DNA of 64,000 nt. Source: Tillus elongatus (Eukaryota; Arthropoda; Insecta; Coleoptera; Cleridae). The position numbers and the translations under genes were made by a program. The DNA lies in the NCBI GenBank assembly GCA_964006375.1, contig OZ023262.1, positions 95,520,976 to 95,584,975 on the forward strand. The letters are read 5' to 3'. Below, in pieces: positions 46,261 through 57,610 of the stretch; position 1 is the first letter of the stretch, and each line of letters starts with the position of its first letter. The notes beneath the pieces are model-generated. The model had not been told where the DNA came from. It searched no databases and worked only from the letters and a program-made list of their open reading frames with translations.

Positions 46261-46700
46261 AATTTTCATTAAATCCTTCAAATTTCAATAACTGAATTTG
46301 CTATTAGCGTAAGCTTTGTTGGTTAGAAAACCAACATTTAAATTTGTTTTCGGAAAATTTTTGTATATTTTCAAACCATAAGTAATTTTGATAAAATATG
46401 GTACATTGTTTCTACCACATATGCTATACCGGTAATCAGATTGATGCCTGCTCGCATTTGCTGTTACAAATTTTTTTATGGAAATTCACTTCCATAACAC
46501 ATTTGCTGCATCTAGACTTTTGAAAAATATTTATATATTTTCAAACAATACATTTATTTCGATGAAATATGGTACATTGTTTCTACTATATAGGCAATCA
46601 AGGTTGATGCCTGCTTTCATCAAAGAAAGACATTTGCTATTAAAAATATTTTAAAGAAAATTCGCTACCACAACGCACTTGCTGCGTCAAGAGATTTTTA
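46261..46700 (-). repeat. Outer end of the foldback right arm (module D)
   Basis: Mirror of 38206-38640: attaaatccttcaaatttcaa, gtagaaacaatgtacc complement, catttgctattaaaaatatttt and the outer hairpin (acgcacttgctgcgtc) at about 46674-46690. Confidence 0.75.
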
Positions 46701-47600
46701 GTTTCTTTATACAAGTTCAAATGAATGAGCCACAGGCGCAAATCGAAAGTCGCTTTTTTTACTTTTTTCGATAATTTCTTGAACGACAGTTGTAGGAAGT
46801 TGGTTTTCTTTGCAGCATATTAAAGGGCACACAATTTAGCAACTTTGCTAAATTTAAACCTACCACCCACCTTCGATGATAAGCGAGATCTCTTTGGTGA
46901 GGCTGGAATTTGAATCACCCTGTATAACTACAAAACATAGCAAAAACTTATAACAAATTTATCTATTCCAACAGAATATTGTGAATGTTTTGGTCCATCG
47001 CGTTAATAAAACTCGGACGTGCTAGTTTAAAAATCATCTTGAATATCAAGCAAAGGCACCACCCACTAGAAACGTATCAATTTTCTATTGTGCGGTAGAA
47101 ATATAGAGCAGATGATGTCTATGCGACGTTACATCTCATCTTAAGAAAAGATAACTAAACGGATATGTTATACACTCGTGTTTTCTTTTATATGGTCCGG
47201 CCGAAACGTATCACAGAAATGGAATTTGGCAATATAAAGGAAATCATCAATACCACCACTGTGCCCCTAAGAGTTAAGTATTGTTAACTGGGGACGATAC
47301 GTTTTCTCGTCACGTATTTCTCTACCATATAAAAAGAGTTAATCCATAACAGATATTGTTTTTGTTTCCTCAAGTCGATCCTATAAAGAACTCTGTTACG
47401 TTTGTTAGAGATAATGTCTAGAAAACTAATAACAAAAGTTTAAATGGAGATCTGTTACTTAATTCTATATAATATGATGTAATTTTGTTCAAGGTATTTT
47501 ATGTGGTACCATGTTAACTGCGCGTGATGAGTGATAACGCTTGACTATAAAATATGTTTTGTAACGCAACTTACGTTTTCTTTTACCTGTGCAATCTTAA
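46701..47600. other. Apparently single-copy sequence between repeats
   Basis: No match to the repeat families and no recognised gene. On the minus strand a ccatataaaagaaaac string (about 47185-47200) looks TATA-like, and a cacag-gtaaaag / aac-gtaagt pair near 47560-47585 looks donor-like. Nothing ties them together. Confidence 0.35.
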
Positions 47601-47607
47601 AAACTTC

Positions 47608-48699
47608 GGGACGCAGCAAGTGCGGTATGGTAGTGAATTTTCATAAAAATATTTTTAATAGCAGATATGTGTGGTTTTTTTTTCAGAAAGCAGGTATCAA
47701 ATTTGATTACCAGTGTAACATATATAGTAAAAACAATTTGCCATGTTTCATCAAAATAACTTTATTGTTTGAAAACGTACACAAATTTCCGAAAGTACAC
47801 TTGAAGTTTAACCGAAAAAATCCGTTTATTGGTCAACCTTATAGGTTAATAGCAAATTGAGCTTTTTAAATGTGAAGCATTTAATCAAAATTCGCTACCA
47901 TAACGCACTTGCTGCGTCCAGAATTTCTTTACTTACAAACATGCATTATATTTCGATGGAAAATGCAAAAACATAAGGCGTTTTGGACAAAAAATAATAA
48001 TTATTATTTGTATCACCAACGCCTTATGGGCCACCCTGTGATTGTAGAAATATTTTTTTAAGATGTAGCTCAAGACACACTATAATTAATGTATACAAAT
48101 TTTTTTCATATCTTGCAGCATAACGGATATATTGAGCTTTATTGATTTTTTACGAAAATTGGACCAAAGTTATATACCATTAAACGATAAACTCTATAGA
48201 TTAGACTACTGCCAAGCATCAGAGAAAGGGTCTACTTGAAATGAATTTTCTGGAAACATTTTAGTAAAATGATAGACAATGACGGTTGAAACTAAGACTT
48301 CAGGGTTTGTAAAACATTATTCTTAAGACATTTTCTTTACATAGCCCGTATTATATTCAAGCTATTTGCCTAAATGTTGCGAATTTTGACGTTTTAAATT
48401 GTCACTTTGACGTTTTGAGGAAAACCCCAATTTACTTTTCTTTAAATACCCATAACTTTTTTGTCTTTTGACCTACAGCGCTAAATTTTGGTAGGTAATT
48501 TACCTATGGCAATATCAATTGGTTGTCCTTACTTTATTGTTTCCGGAGATATGAATTTTTTTCTAAAGAAAACACAAAATTTTCCGGGAAAACCTCGGCC
48601 GATTTTCCTGGCTAACGAACTTATTCAAGCCACTTACAAAAGGAAGGTATTCACCAAATTTTGTTAAAATCGGCCCATTATTTTTGAGTTATCGGTGTG

Positions 48700-48780
<81 letters not shown>

Positions 48781-48808
48781 TATAAAAATCGAAACTGACC
48801 CCGGAAGA
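47608..48808 (+). repeat. Complete D-W-X composite repeat, forward
   Basis: D (47608-47922) has inverted termini with the ACGCA-GCAAG-TGCGT hairpin. W (to about 48150) contains ccttatgggccaccctgtgat. X (to 48700), (TA)n (48704-48776) and the X tail follow. The order is identical to the inverted copy at 12478-11191, which makes this the reference copy. Confidence 0.8.
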
Positions 48809-50440
<1,632 letters not shown>

Positions 50441-50814
50441 CGTTAAACCATAAACTTCACTAAACCCACAGCAAAAGCATCAACTTAATTAAACCGACAG
50501 CCACAGCATCACAGAAAAGGTCTATTTGAAATGAATTTTCTGTAAATATTTAAGTAAAATGAAGAGAAATGACGGCTGAATATCTGAAACATAAGGGTTT
50601 GCAGAACATTCTTCTTGCAACATTTTCTTTTCAAAATCCGTATTTATTTCACGTTCTTTGCCTAAACATTGCCAATTTTGACGTTTAAAATCGCGAGTTT
50701 GACGTTTTGAGGAAAACTCCAAAATTTGTTTCTTTAACTGCCCATAACTTCTTTGTCTTTAAAGCTAGAGACTTGAATTTTGGTACAGTTCAGCCTTTAT
50801 AATATAAACACGCG
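50441..50814 (+). repeat. X copy, part upstream of the errantivirus-type insertion
   Basis: Good X match ending at aatataaacacgcg; the remaining X sequence resumes at 56418 (cgcgtatcaaattt), which dates the retroelement after this X copy. Confidence 0.85.
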
Positions 50815-51220
50815 AGTTAACTTTCTTGTTAACACACTTGACTTTTTAAAAGAATTTATTGATTATAGTTACATAAAATACTTATGAATAATAATAAAAA
50901 ATGATAAATATCAATTATGACAATTTAAAAGAGACTCAAGCAATAACAATGTAGGAATGTCCGTCTGTGGTCTGGTAACTTCCATATATAGTCTCTGGTG
51001 GGGCGTGGACCGAGAGGCGGTTTCCACCTAAGTTGCAGTCTTGAAGGTGATCCTAGCAGGTGGCTGGTTGCTGATTTGAAGGTCTAGTTGTTTACCCATT
51101 TATGAATAGTCTATTCTTCTAATTGCGCTGCTTTTAATTAACCCATTCGTCAGCGACCTTGGGTGTTGAATCGGGATCTGTACTTCTTATATACATTGTA
51201 TGAGTTGGCTATTGTTATCT
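50815..51220 (-). repeat. 3' LTR of the errantivirus-type element
   Basis: 406 bp, AGTTAAC ... TATCT on the plus strand. AATAAA on the minus strand lies at 50855-50860 and a tatatatgg TATA-like string near 50985. It differs from the 5' LTR only near its outer end (gttatct versus gatatct). Confidence 0.93.
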
Positions 51221-51236
51221 CCTCCATCCTTTAGAG
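51221..51236 (-). promoter_or_regulatory. Polypurine tract
   Basis: On the minus strand AAAGGATGGAGG lies directly before the 3' LTR. It would prime plus-strand DNA synthesis. Confidence 0.6.
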
Positions 51237-51244
51237 AACGAAGC

Positions 51245-52813
51245 CTATGGTTCGTTCCGAATAGTCATCGGGAATCCAGTAATTGGTTTGGAGTCAGCAG
51301 TTTTCGTTTTTGATTTCTGCCAGAAGTATCTTGAAGTTATTGTGATTATTGTTATTATTATCACAAGGTATAGTATAATTGTCCATACACTAGGGTGGTA
51401 TATGGGCAAATCGATTGTTCCTGGAATTTTGCCATTGATGGATTGTAACTGGGATTTGATATTGTTCAAGTCGTGCAGTTGGACATTTTCTAATTTTAGT
51501 TCTGGTAATTTGTCTGGGAATATGGGTGCTTTATTTGTTACCAATTCGATGTTTGGGAGATTGAACGATTGTTGTGTTTCCGATGCCATTTGTACTGAAC
51601 TAAATCTTTCGTTATTGATGATAAGTTGGCATTTGGGTTTCAAAGTCGCCAGTTTTGTTCCGCTGATTATTTTGGTTTCTTCATTTTCTTCGCAGCTAAG
51701 TTTGATTTTCGTTTCTTCGGGTGCCACTATTATGTATTGGGTATTGCCATATTTAGAGACTGTTGTTTTTGTTATTTTGACAAGTTCTTGCTTGCAATTG
51801 TTTATCGGTTTCTGGAAGTTGATCAGTTTAATTTCGCATGGGTTGTTTTCGTTAAGTGCTGTCGGGTTGTCATTTTCACAAAAGTATGTCTGGTCTTTTA
51901 GATTCCTACACTTTTCGTTTCTGTAAGCGTAGTGTTTGCTGCTAAGGATTAGGTACTTGGTTCTAGGGACAATCATTCTGAAGGTATACGGATTTTTAGG
52001 GACTGGTAATGCATACAATTGATAATAAATATAATCTGATTTGTCTACTAAGGGTATATCTATTTGGAATATAATTTTAAAATCAATTTGAACGGTTTTT
52101 ATGTTAAATATTTTTTCGTAAAGTGAAATGTCGGATTTTGTTATTAATCTTGATTTTGAGATATGGTTTTCAATATTTTCTAATTCTTTTGATATAAATT
52201 TCGGTTTCAGTATTGACGTATGATACGTGTTCAATTTTGAAAAAGTAATTGCATTTTCTGTTGTTAATATCATGTTGAGTACATTATTTAACAAATAACT
52301 GATTTGAGTGAGTAATTCCAAATGTTTTACTCTATGAAAATTTGTTAGTTGGTCGCTTTTTAGACTGTCTATTGTATATTCCAAATCGTTTATTCTCGCT
52401 ACTATCGCTTCTTGGTTATGGTTCAGGTTGTCTATTGTTTTATTGAACTCTGTTATAGCATCTATCATTAGGGATGTCTGTGAACTAAAAAGTTGATGTA
52501 CTTGATTTTGATCTTTCCTCAAAATTTCAAGAGCTTTATATATTCTGTCGCCGTCATCTGCATCTAAGTTCCCAGTTATTGATTTGAATATCGATCCTAG
52601 TCCGTTTATTATACCTCTTTTGTTCCTAATCGTTCTTGGAAATATTCGATAAAATGTGTCATCAATATTGCTGATGGTGAAATTGATTGTTAAAATAAAA
52701 TTTTTGTATTCTAATTTGTATTCTGCATTCATTACGCTTATTATGTTGTCAAAGTAAGTTTTTAGTCTGTTAAAGTCGTCGTATAGTTGTCTTAGGTCAT
52801 GTATATGAATCAT
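51245..52813 (-). CDS. env: Errantivirus-type envelope fusion protein
   Basis: 522 codons from the first ATG. The protein is a class I-like envelope glycoprotein related to the insect errantivirus/baculovirus F group. A furin-type site RNKR (residues 63-66) is followed by a fusion-peptide-like GIINGLGSIFKSITG, a coiled-coil-prone stretch (to about 170), a Cys-containing ectodomain and one membrane segment (about 477-495), then a short cytoplasmic tail. No signal peptide is visible at the ATG. The frame is open upstream to 52936 and contains a splice-acceptor-like ccttgcag at about 52923-52930, so the leader is probably joined by splicing, as known for related elements. No internal stop was seen. 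Whether it is expressed cannot be judged. Confidence 0.85.
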   Translation of the reverse strand: MIHIHDLRQLYDDFNRLKTYFDNIISVMNAEYKLEYKNFILTINFTISNIDDTFYRIFPRTIRNKRGIINGLGSIFKSITGNLDADDGDRIYKALEILRKDQNQVHQLFSSQTSLMIDAITEFNKTIDNLNHNQEAIVARINDLEYTIDSLKSDQLTNFHRVKHLELLTQISYLLNNVLNMILTTENAITFSKLNTYHTSILKPKFISKELENIENHISKSRLITKSDISLYEKIFNIKTVQIDFKIIFQIDIPLVDKSDYIYYQLYALPVPKNPYTFRMIVPRTKYLILSSKHYAYRNEKCRNLKDQTYFCENDNPTALNENNPCEIKLINFQKPINNCKQELVKITKTTVSKYGNTQYIIVAPEETKIKLSCEENEETKIISGTKLATLKPKCQLIINNERFSSVQMASETQQSFNLPNIELVTNKAPIFPDKLPELKLENVQLHDLNNIKSQLQSINGKIPGTIDLPIYHPSVWTIILYLVIIITIITITSRYFWQKSKTKTADSKPITGFPMTIRNEP

Positions 52814-52919
52814 TCTCCATTTATCGTTTTCTGAAAAGGCTTGTCCCAGTTTGCGTGGCAGTATGCCTGGATTGTCTGTTAGGTCTTCTAATTGTGGTTT
52901 TACTCTGGTGAAGAGAATG

Positions 52920-52932
52920 AACCTGCAAGGCG
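52920..52932 (-). promoter_or_regulatory. Candidate splice acceptor for subgenomic env RNA
   Basis: A minus-strand cgccttgcag|gttc lies just upstream of the env frame, which is open across it. Related errantiviruses express env from a spliced RNA. The donor was not identified. Confidence 0.45.
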
Positions 52933-53055
52933 AAGATTATTTAAATTGGTGATCGTCTGTTTGTCAAGTTTGTCGTTTAGTATTATGGTTTTATTAGTCC
53001 ATTTCTTACGTCATGTCTCGTTTGTCGATTATCCGAATATCTAGGTTCGACTTAG

Positions 53056-54564
53056 CTAGGTGATATAATCGTACTGTTTGTTTAATCTATTTAGTTGGAA
53101 CGAGTTATTTTTTTCGTTATTGCAATATTGGCAAGCTCTAATAAAAGCTTTTATTTTTTGTTTCATTTTTGGAAAATTAATTTTAATTTTCATCATTAAA
53201 TATGTTTCTTTAGCATTTATGTGATTTAATTTACTTCCGTGAAATAATCCGATTGCGTCGTTAATTTCATTGTCGTTTATATGTATGATTTTCTCTTGTT
53301 TATTTATCTTATTTAATCTTGATTGAGTTTCATTATTTACGGGATTTATTTCCGACTTGTAAACCTTATCGTGTGAGAATTTCTTTTCGTTATTGATTTT
53401 TGATTTTATTATTTGTGAAATTTGTTCCTTACCTATTTGCCGATGGTCGTCCTGTACCTGAATTAAATTATTACTTAACTTATCATTTTGCGTGGTACCT
53501 GTATATTTTATTTTGTTCGGAATAACCGCCCTGTAACAAGGTGCTTTTGTATTTGGGATAAACTCTTCGATTTTAACGGGTTGGTCGATTTTATTGTGTT
53601 CTTTACACATTGAATATACATATTTCATTATACTGTCTGCATTGCTCGCTTCTTGTCGAGGCTTGTGCAAGACATCTAACCTAATTTTATCTGTAATATT
53701 TTTTTGTACACTCCCCGTATAATTATTATTATAATTCTGGTGATCGTAAGAATTATTTAATATCCTATTTGCTTTATTTTGAATTTGATCCGTTATACCT
53801 TTTTGTATCGTCCTCGTATCACTCACATTTTTATTTCGACGATATTCATATGTGTTTAATGAAACTTGATCCCGTTTACCTTTATTGTGGGTGAACATTT
53901 CTGTTATGTCATTTACTCTTTGTAACCTTCTATCATCATTTAATGGCTGATTACGCTTTCCTAGGTCGAGTTCAAGTGCAATAATGCTTCTGTCTATTGT
54001 ATTACTTACGTTAAGGTGATTCATTTCATCATTTGCTTTGATGATCCTACTTATCCGATTGTTATTGCTACTACTATTACTACCCATCTTATCTTCATGA
54101 TCCCTTGTATGAGGGAAGTTTATCTTAATGCTTCGATTTTTTAAATTGAGTCTCTGGTTTTTAAAGTCAATGTTCGCTTGATTTTTTATCAAAAAGTCAA
54201 TTCCAATAAGAGCTATGAAATTTTTGTTAAATTCAAATAGGCAAAACTCTTGTTCACTGTCCGTTAGTGAGTTTAAATTTATTCTGGCTCGATTATTATG
54301 GCTGGAGTAACCATGCGAACTTTTTATCAAAAACGGGTGATTGTAAATCTTATTATAAAAGTTGTTATATGCTATGGACGGGTTTAAAAGGCTCTTAGTA
54401 CTACCTGAGTCGATCAGTATTTTTCCGGGTAGTTCTTTTATTATTACGTAGGGTAATTGGGATATTGTGTTAAAATTATTAATATCTATTACGGTTCTGT
54501 TTTTGAGCTCCCTGCTATCGGAAAATTTTGATGCTGTGCATCGTATAATTCGGAGGGTGATTGT
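53056..54564 (-). CDS. pol: Pol remnant: aspartic protease, novel Asn/Lys-rich linker, integrase HHCC zinc finger
   Basis: The frame is open from 54564 (stop just above at 54565-54567) and overlaps the gag end in the -1 frame. A retroviral-type protease is present: ILIDSGSTKSLL at about 54418-54385 with the catalytic DSG, then LIGIDFLI and NLKNRSIKI. Instead of RT, about 320 residues of Asn/Lys/Arg-rich sequence follow. It has a partly repeated motif (IQKGITDQI and VQKNITDKI) and no RT or RNase H motif. The end carries His, His, Cys, Cys with spacing H-X5-H-X29-C-X2-C, as in retroviral integrase N-termini. The frame stops at 53056, without any DDE core. The linker could be captured sequence or an extreme deletion derivative. 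Confidence 0.75.
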   Translation of the reverse strand, partial: TITLRIIRCTASKFSDSRELKNRTVIDINNFNTISQLPYVIIKELPGKILIDSGSTKSLLNPSIAYNNFYNKIYNHPFLIKSSHGYSSHNNRARINLNSLTDSEQEFCLFEFNKNFIALIGIDFLIKNQANIDFKNQRLNLKNRSIKINFPHTRDHEDKMGSNSSSNNNRISRIIKANDEMNHLNVSNTIDRSIIALELDLGKRNQPLNDDRRLQRVNDITEMFTHNKGKRDQVSLNTYEYRRNKNVSDTRTIQKGITDQIQNKANRILNNSYDHQNYNNNYTGSVQKNITDKIRLDVLHKPRQEASNADSIMKYVYSMCKEHNKIDQPVKIEEFIPNTKAPCYRAVIPNKIKYTGTTQNDKLSNNLIQVQDDHRQIGKEQISQIIKSKINNEKKFSHDKVYKSEINPVNNETQSRLNKINKQEKIIHINDNEINDAIGLFHGSKLNHINAKETYLMMKIKINFPKMKQKIKAFIRACQYCNNEKNNSFQLNRLNKQYDYIT

Positions 54565-55748
54565 TCATTATATGTTGCGTCATAATTTAATTCTTCTGGT
54601 AAGAAATGTTGTCTTCTTTCTAATTCATTGAAAGGAAAAGAATTATTCGTTTCGTTATAGTTTATTTCTTCTGGTATGAAATTTTGTCTTTTTTGAAAAT
54701 TGTTGGAAGGAACATTGTTTCGTCTATTTTGTGAGGGTTGTTGTCGGCTGAAATTAGTATGTCTCGTGTTGTTACTGCCGACATCCATAGCCTGTGGATA
54801 TCTTCTAGTATTGTCATTAGGGTTGTACGTCGGTCTTCTCATTGAGAATTGATTTGAAGGGTTCCCCTGAAATTGTGGGTGAGACATTTGGGGTCTGTTT
54901 GAATTATAGTTAAAAGGTGCACGATAATTTTGTTGTTGGAAGGGTTTTTGAAATTGAATATTGTTAAAATTTGGGGTATTTCTTTGGAAAACTGGTTTTT
55001 GTTGTTTGTCGTGCCTGTTATTGTTATTATTGTTGAAATTTGACCGTTGTAATAATCTGTCCCTATATTCATAATTTTCCTCGGAAAATATAAATTTTAA
55101 AGCTTGTTCTATGCTGTCCGGTCGAGTGGATCTGACCACCATACCGAGGGGGTTTTTTAATCCACCGATGAACGCTTTCAGTGTTTGTTGTCTGTACATG
55201 TTTTGTTTTAATACTAAAATTCCCTCGTTACGTTCATTAAATATTAAATTAGAGATGAGTAATTGTTCAATGTGTCTGCAACGATTACTAAACGCTAAGG
55301 CATCCTCGTTATGTCTCTGTTTCAGTGTCAATAATTCGCCTAGTAAGCTAATTTCATCTCGCTGGTCTGTAAAGTTCTCAACAATTGCCCGTCTTAAGTC
55401 TACCCATGTGTTTATAATTTTAGTGTTAATAATTAACCTGGCTTGTGCAATTAGTTTCGTTTGAATATAATTTAATAGAAAATGGTTAAGATATAAATTT
55501 GGATTATCTGCATCATAGAATTGGTTCATTACTAGATCACAAGCTTTTAAGAAGTTCCCTACATTTTCAGGTTGTCCGTTAAATTCGGGGATTGCTTTAA
55601 GGTAAAACTCTTGGAATTGATTTGCCATATTTAAATTGTTTCTAGAATTATTTATATCGGGTTGTTCTACAATATCAATTTCGCCAATACTAATATTTCT
55701 TAATCTATATTCCAAATGTTCTAAATTATCAATATCGCTATCAGACAT
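54489..55748 (-). CDS. gag: Gypsy/errantivirus-type Gag capsid protein
   Basis: 419 codons with ATG at 55748. Residues ~45-245 resemble the Gypsy-type capsid, rich in Leu and charged helices (LKAIPEFNGQPENVGNFL, FTDQRDEISLLGELLTLKQ, FSNRCRHIEQLL, GLKNPLGMVVRSTRP). The C-terminal part (from ~245) is Asn/Gln/Pro/Arg-rich and has no CCHC knuckle, as in errantivirus Gags, where basic low-complexity sequence is thought to bind RNA. Uninterrupted. It is followed by the protease frame in -1. Confidence 0.85.
   Translation of the reverse strand: MSDSDIDNLEHLEYRLRNISIGEIDIVEQPDINNSRNNLNMANQFQEFYLKAIPEFNGQPENVGNFLKACDLVMNQFYDADNPNLYLNHFLLNYIQTKLIAQARLIINTKIINTWVDLRRAIVENFTDQRDEISLLGELLTLKQRHNEDALAFSNRCRHIEQLLISNLIFNERNEGILVLKQNMYRQQTLKAFIGGLKNPLGMVVRSTRPDSIEQALKFIFSEENYEYRDRLLQRSNFNNNNNNRHDKQQKPVFQRNTPNFNNIQFQKPFQQQNYRAPFNYNSNRPQMSHPQFQGNPSNQFSMRRPTYNPNDNTRRYPQAMDVGSNNTRHTNFSRQQPSQNRRNNVPSNNFQKRQNFIPEEINYNETNNSFPFNELERRQHFLPEELNYDATYNEQSPSELYDAQHQNFPIAGSSKTEP
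54522..54528 (-). promoter_or_regulatory. Candidate -1 frameshift site in the gag-pol overlap
   Basis: In the gag reading frame the minus strand has A AAT TTT, a canonical X-XXY-YYZ slippery heptamer, 31 bases before the gag stop at 54489. The protease frame is -1 to gag and open there, which suits programmed slippage. No downstream stem was modelled. Confidence 0.6.
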
Positions 55749-55777
55749 ATAATATTATCAATATATGAGGAAATACA

Positions 55778-55779
<2 letters not shown>

Positions 55780-55860
<81 letters not shown>
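55780..55860. repeat. (TA)n microsatellite in the element's leader
   Basis: About 80 bp of TA between the primer-binding site and the gag ATG. It lies inside a nearly LTR-identical, recent element, so it is either inherited from the parent or expanded quickly. Confidence 0.95.
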
Positions 55861-55862
<2 letters not shown>

Positions 55863-55993
55863 AAATAAAGGAAGCAAACAACTTACAGAATCGATGCTAT
55901 TGCTGCTGTCTTCATGACGTCTCTCTTGATCGGTTCTTTGGCTGTTAAGCGTTGAAACGCAAAGAATCAATATACTTTTGGTTCTTCAGCACT

Positions 55994-56012
55994 ATCCGTT
56001 GCGACTGCGCCA
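55994..56012 (-). promoter_or_regulatory. Primer-binding site (tRNA-Ser-like)
   Basis: The minus strand reads TGGCGCAGTCGCAACGG immediately at the end of the 5' LTR. TGGCGCAGTCG is the typical errantivirus tRNA-Ser primer complement. Confidence 0.7.
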
Positions 56013-56417
56013 GTTAACTTTCTTGTTAACACACTTGACTTTTTAAAAGAATTTATTGATTATAGTTACATAAAATACTTATGAATAATAATAAAAAATG
56101 ATAAATATCAATTATGACAATTTAAAAGAGACTCAAGCAATAACAATGTAGGAATGTCCGTCTGTGGTCTGGTAACTTCCATATATAGTCTCTGGTGGGG
56201 CGTGGACCGAGAGGCGGTTTCCACCTAAGTTGCAGTCTTGAAGGTGATCCTAGCAGGTGGCTGGTTGCTGATTTGAAGGTCTAGTTGTTTACCCATTTAT
56301 GAATAGTCTATTCTTCTAATTGCGCTGCTTTTAATTAACCCATTCGTCAGCGACCTTGGGTGTTGAATCGGGATCTGTACTTCTTATATACATTGTATGA
56401 GTTGGCTATTGATATCT
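56012..56417 (-). repeat. 5' LTR of the errantivirus-type element
   Basis: 406 bp, identical to 50815-51220 except near the outer tip (t to a). The ends carry AG...CT rather than TG...CA, similar to other errantivirus LTRs, which often begin AGT. Confidence 0.93.
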
Positions 56418-56780
<363 letters not shown>

Positions 56781-57610
56781 ACATATTTGCAATCTAAACA
56801 TCTCTATTGGCGATTTTTTTTAATAGAGAAAAAAGTTAATTTTTTATGTCTTATTTTTAATTGGTACCGTCGAAAAAGGACACTAATTGTTTTTGCTTGT
56901 TTTCTCATTATCAAAAATGAAGCGCGTATGATTGATAATGTTACTATCACATCGTCAAACATCGACGACAAAAATTTCAACTTTTTTTTCGCGTAAACGT
57001 CCTAAAGAGTGTCAAAACATATAGAAAACATGACTTGGGAACGAGAATTTTTTGGTCTGTCGGTCTATCTGTCTGTCGGTCTGTATGCCTGTCTGTAGTC
57101 ACGATAACTTTAGAACGAATTGAGATATCATCTTCAAATTTGGTATACAGTTAGCACCTGGCAAACGAATGGTTCGTATTGTTTTTGGGTAAAATCTACC
57201 TTGATGGTAGGCGATGAATGGGGGTAATTTGGTGAAACTTGACATTTTTTAGTTAAAAATAGGGTAATATAACGATTTAGGGTTTGTTCATTAGAAAACT
57301 TTCAACATCTGGTATGCTGTGCTGAAATTAAATTAGGGTTTGAATGTGTCGGTGACAGAAATTTATTTTCTTTTTGCTAGAACGACGTCAAAAGCCTCAA
57401 AACATTCTAACGGAACCGCTTCTCTGAAATATTTCTGATTACGTATTAATATTAATATCAACGTCTCGTGCGGCTTAGATGTTTGTTAGTTATATTAAGA
57501 AAAATCTTTTTAAGGACCCTTAATTGAGGCCTGCATTAATTGTATGTGGAATAATACGGTAGAGCATTGGTATTTAATTTAAACCCAAATTTTACTATAT
57601 ATCTACCATA
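56781..57610 (+). repeat. Family Y copy and unknown flanks
   Basis: Y text (tgtctgtcggtctgtatgcc; gttagcacctggcaaacg) at about 56960-57400. 56781-56950 and 57410-57610 are unrecognised. Confidence 0.6.

Larger units (their letters stand above)
50815..56417 (-). mobile_element. Errantivirus-type Gypsy element lacking RT, RNase H and IN core
   Basis: A 5603-bp element on the minus strand with 406-bp LTRs, flanked by cgcg at 50811-50814 and 56418-56421. It inserted into an X copy whose halves still align across the site. The order is 5' LTR, tRNA-Ser-type primer site, (TA)n leader, gag, protease/pol remnant, env, polypurine tract, 3' LTR. Related insect elements with env are about 7-8 kb; this one is shorter because the coding region for RT, RNase H and the integrase DDE core is absent. 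The LTRs differ at one base, and gag, pol remnant and env are each uninterrupted, so it is recent. It would need enzymes from a relative to move. Confidence 0.88.

Noticed and set aside
47160..47290. A TATA-like and splice-like cluster as the first exon of the host gene
   Set aside because: No frame connects in phase with the exon at 36856 and no signal peptide is encoded there.
47611..47625. The ACGCA-GCAAG-TGCGT hairpin as a Helitron 3' end
   Set aside because: It is not followed by CTRR at a consistent distance, occurs inverted at both ends of module D, and no Rep/helicase sequence was found.
51288..51926. 212-codon plus-strand frame inside env
   Set aside because: It is antisense to the well-supported env frame and has no motif of its own.
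54839..55072. Second minus-strand frame inside gag
   Set aside because: It is an out-of-frame by-product of the Asn/Gln-rich gag region.
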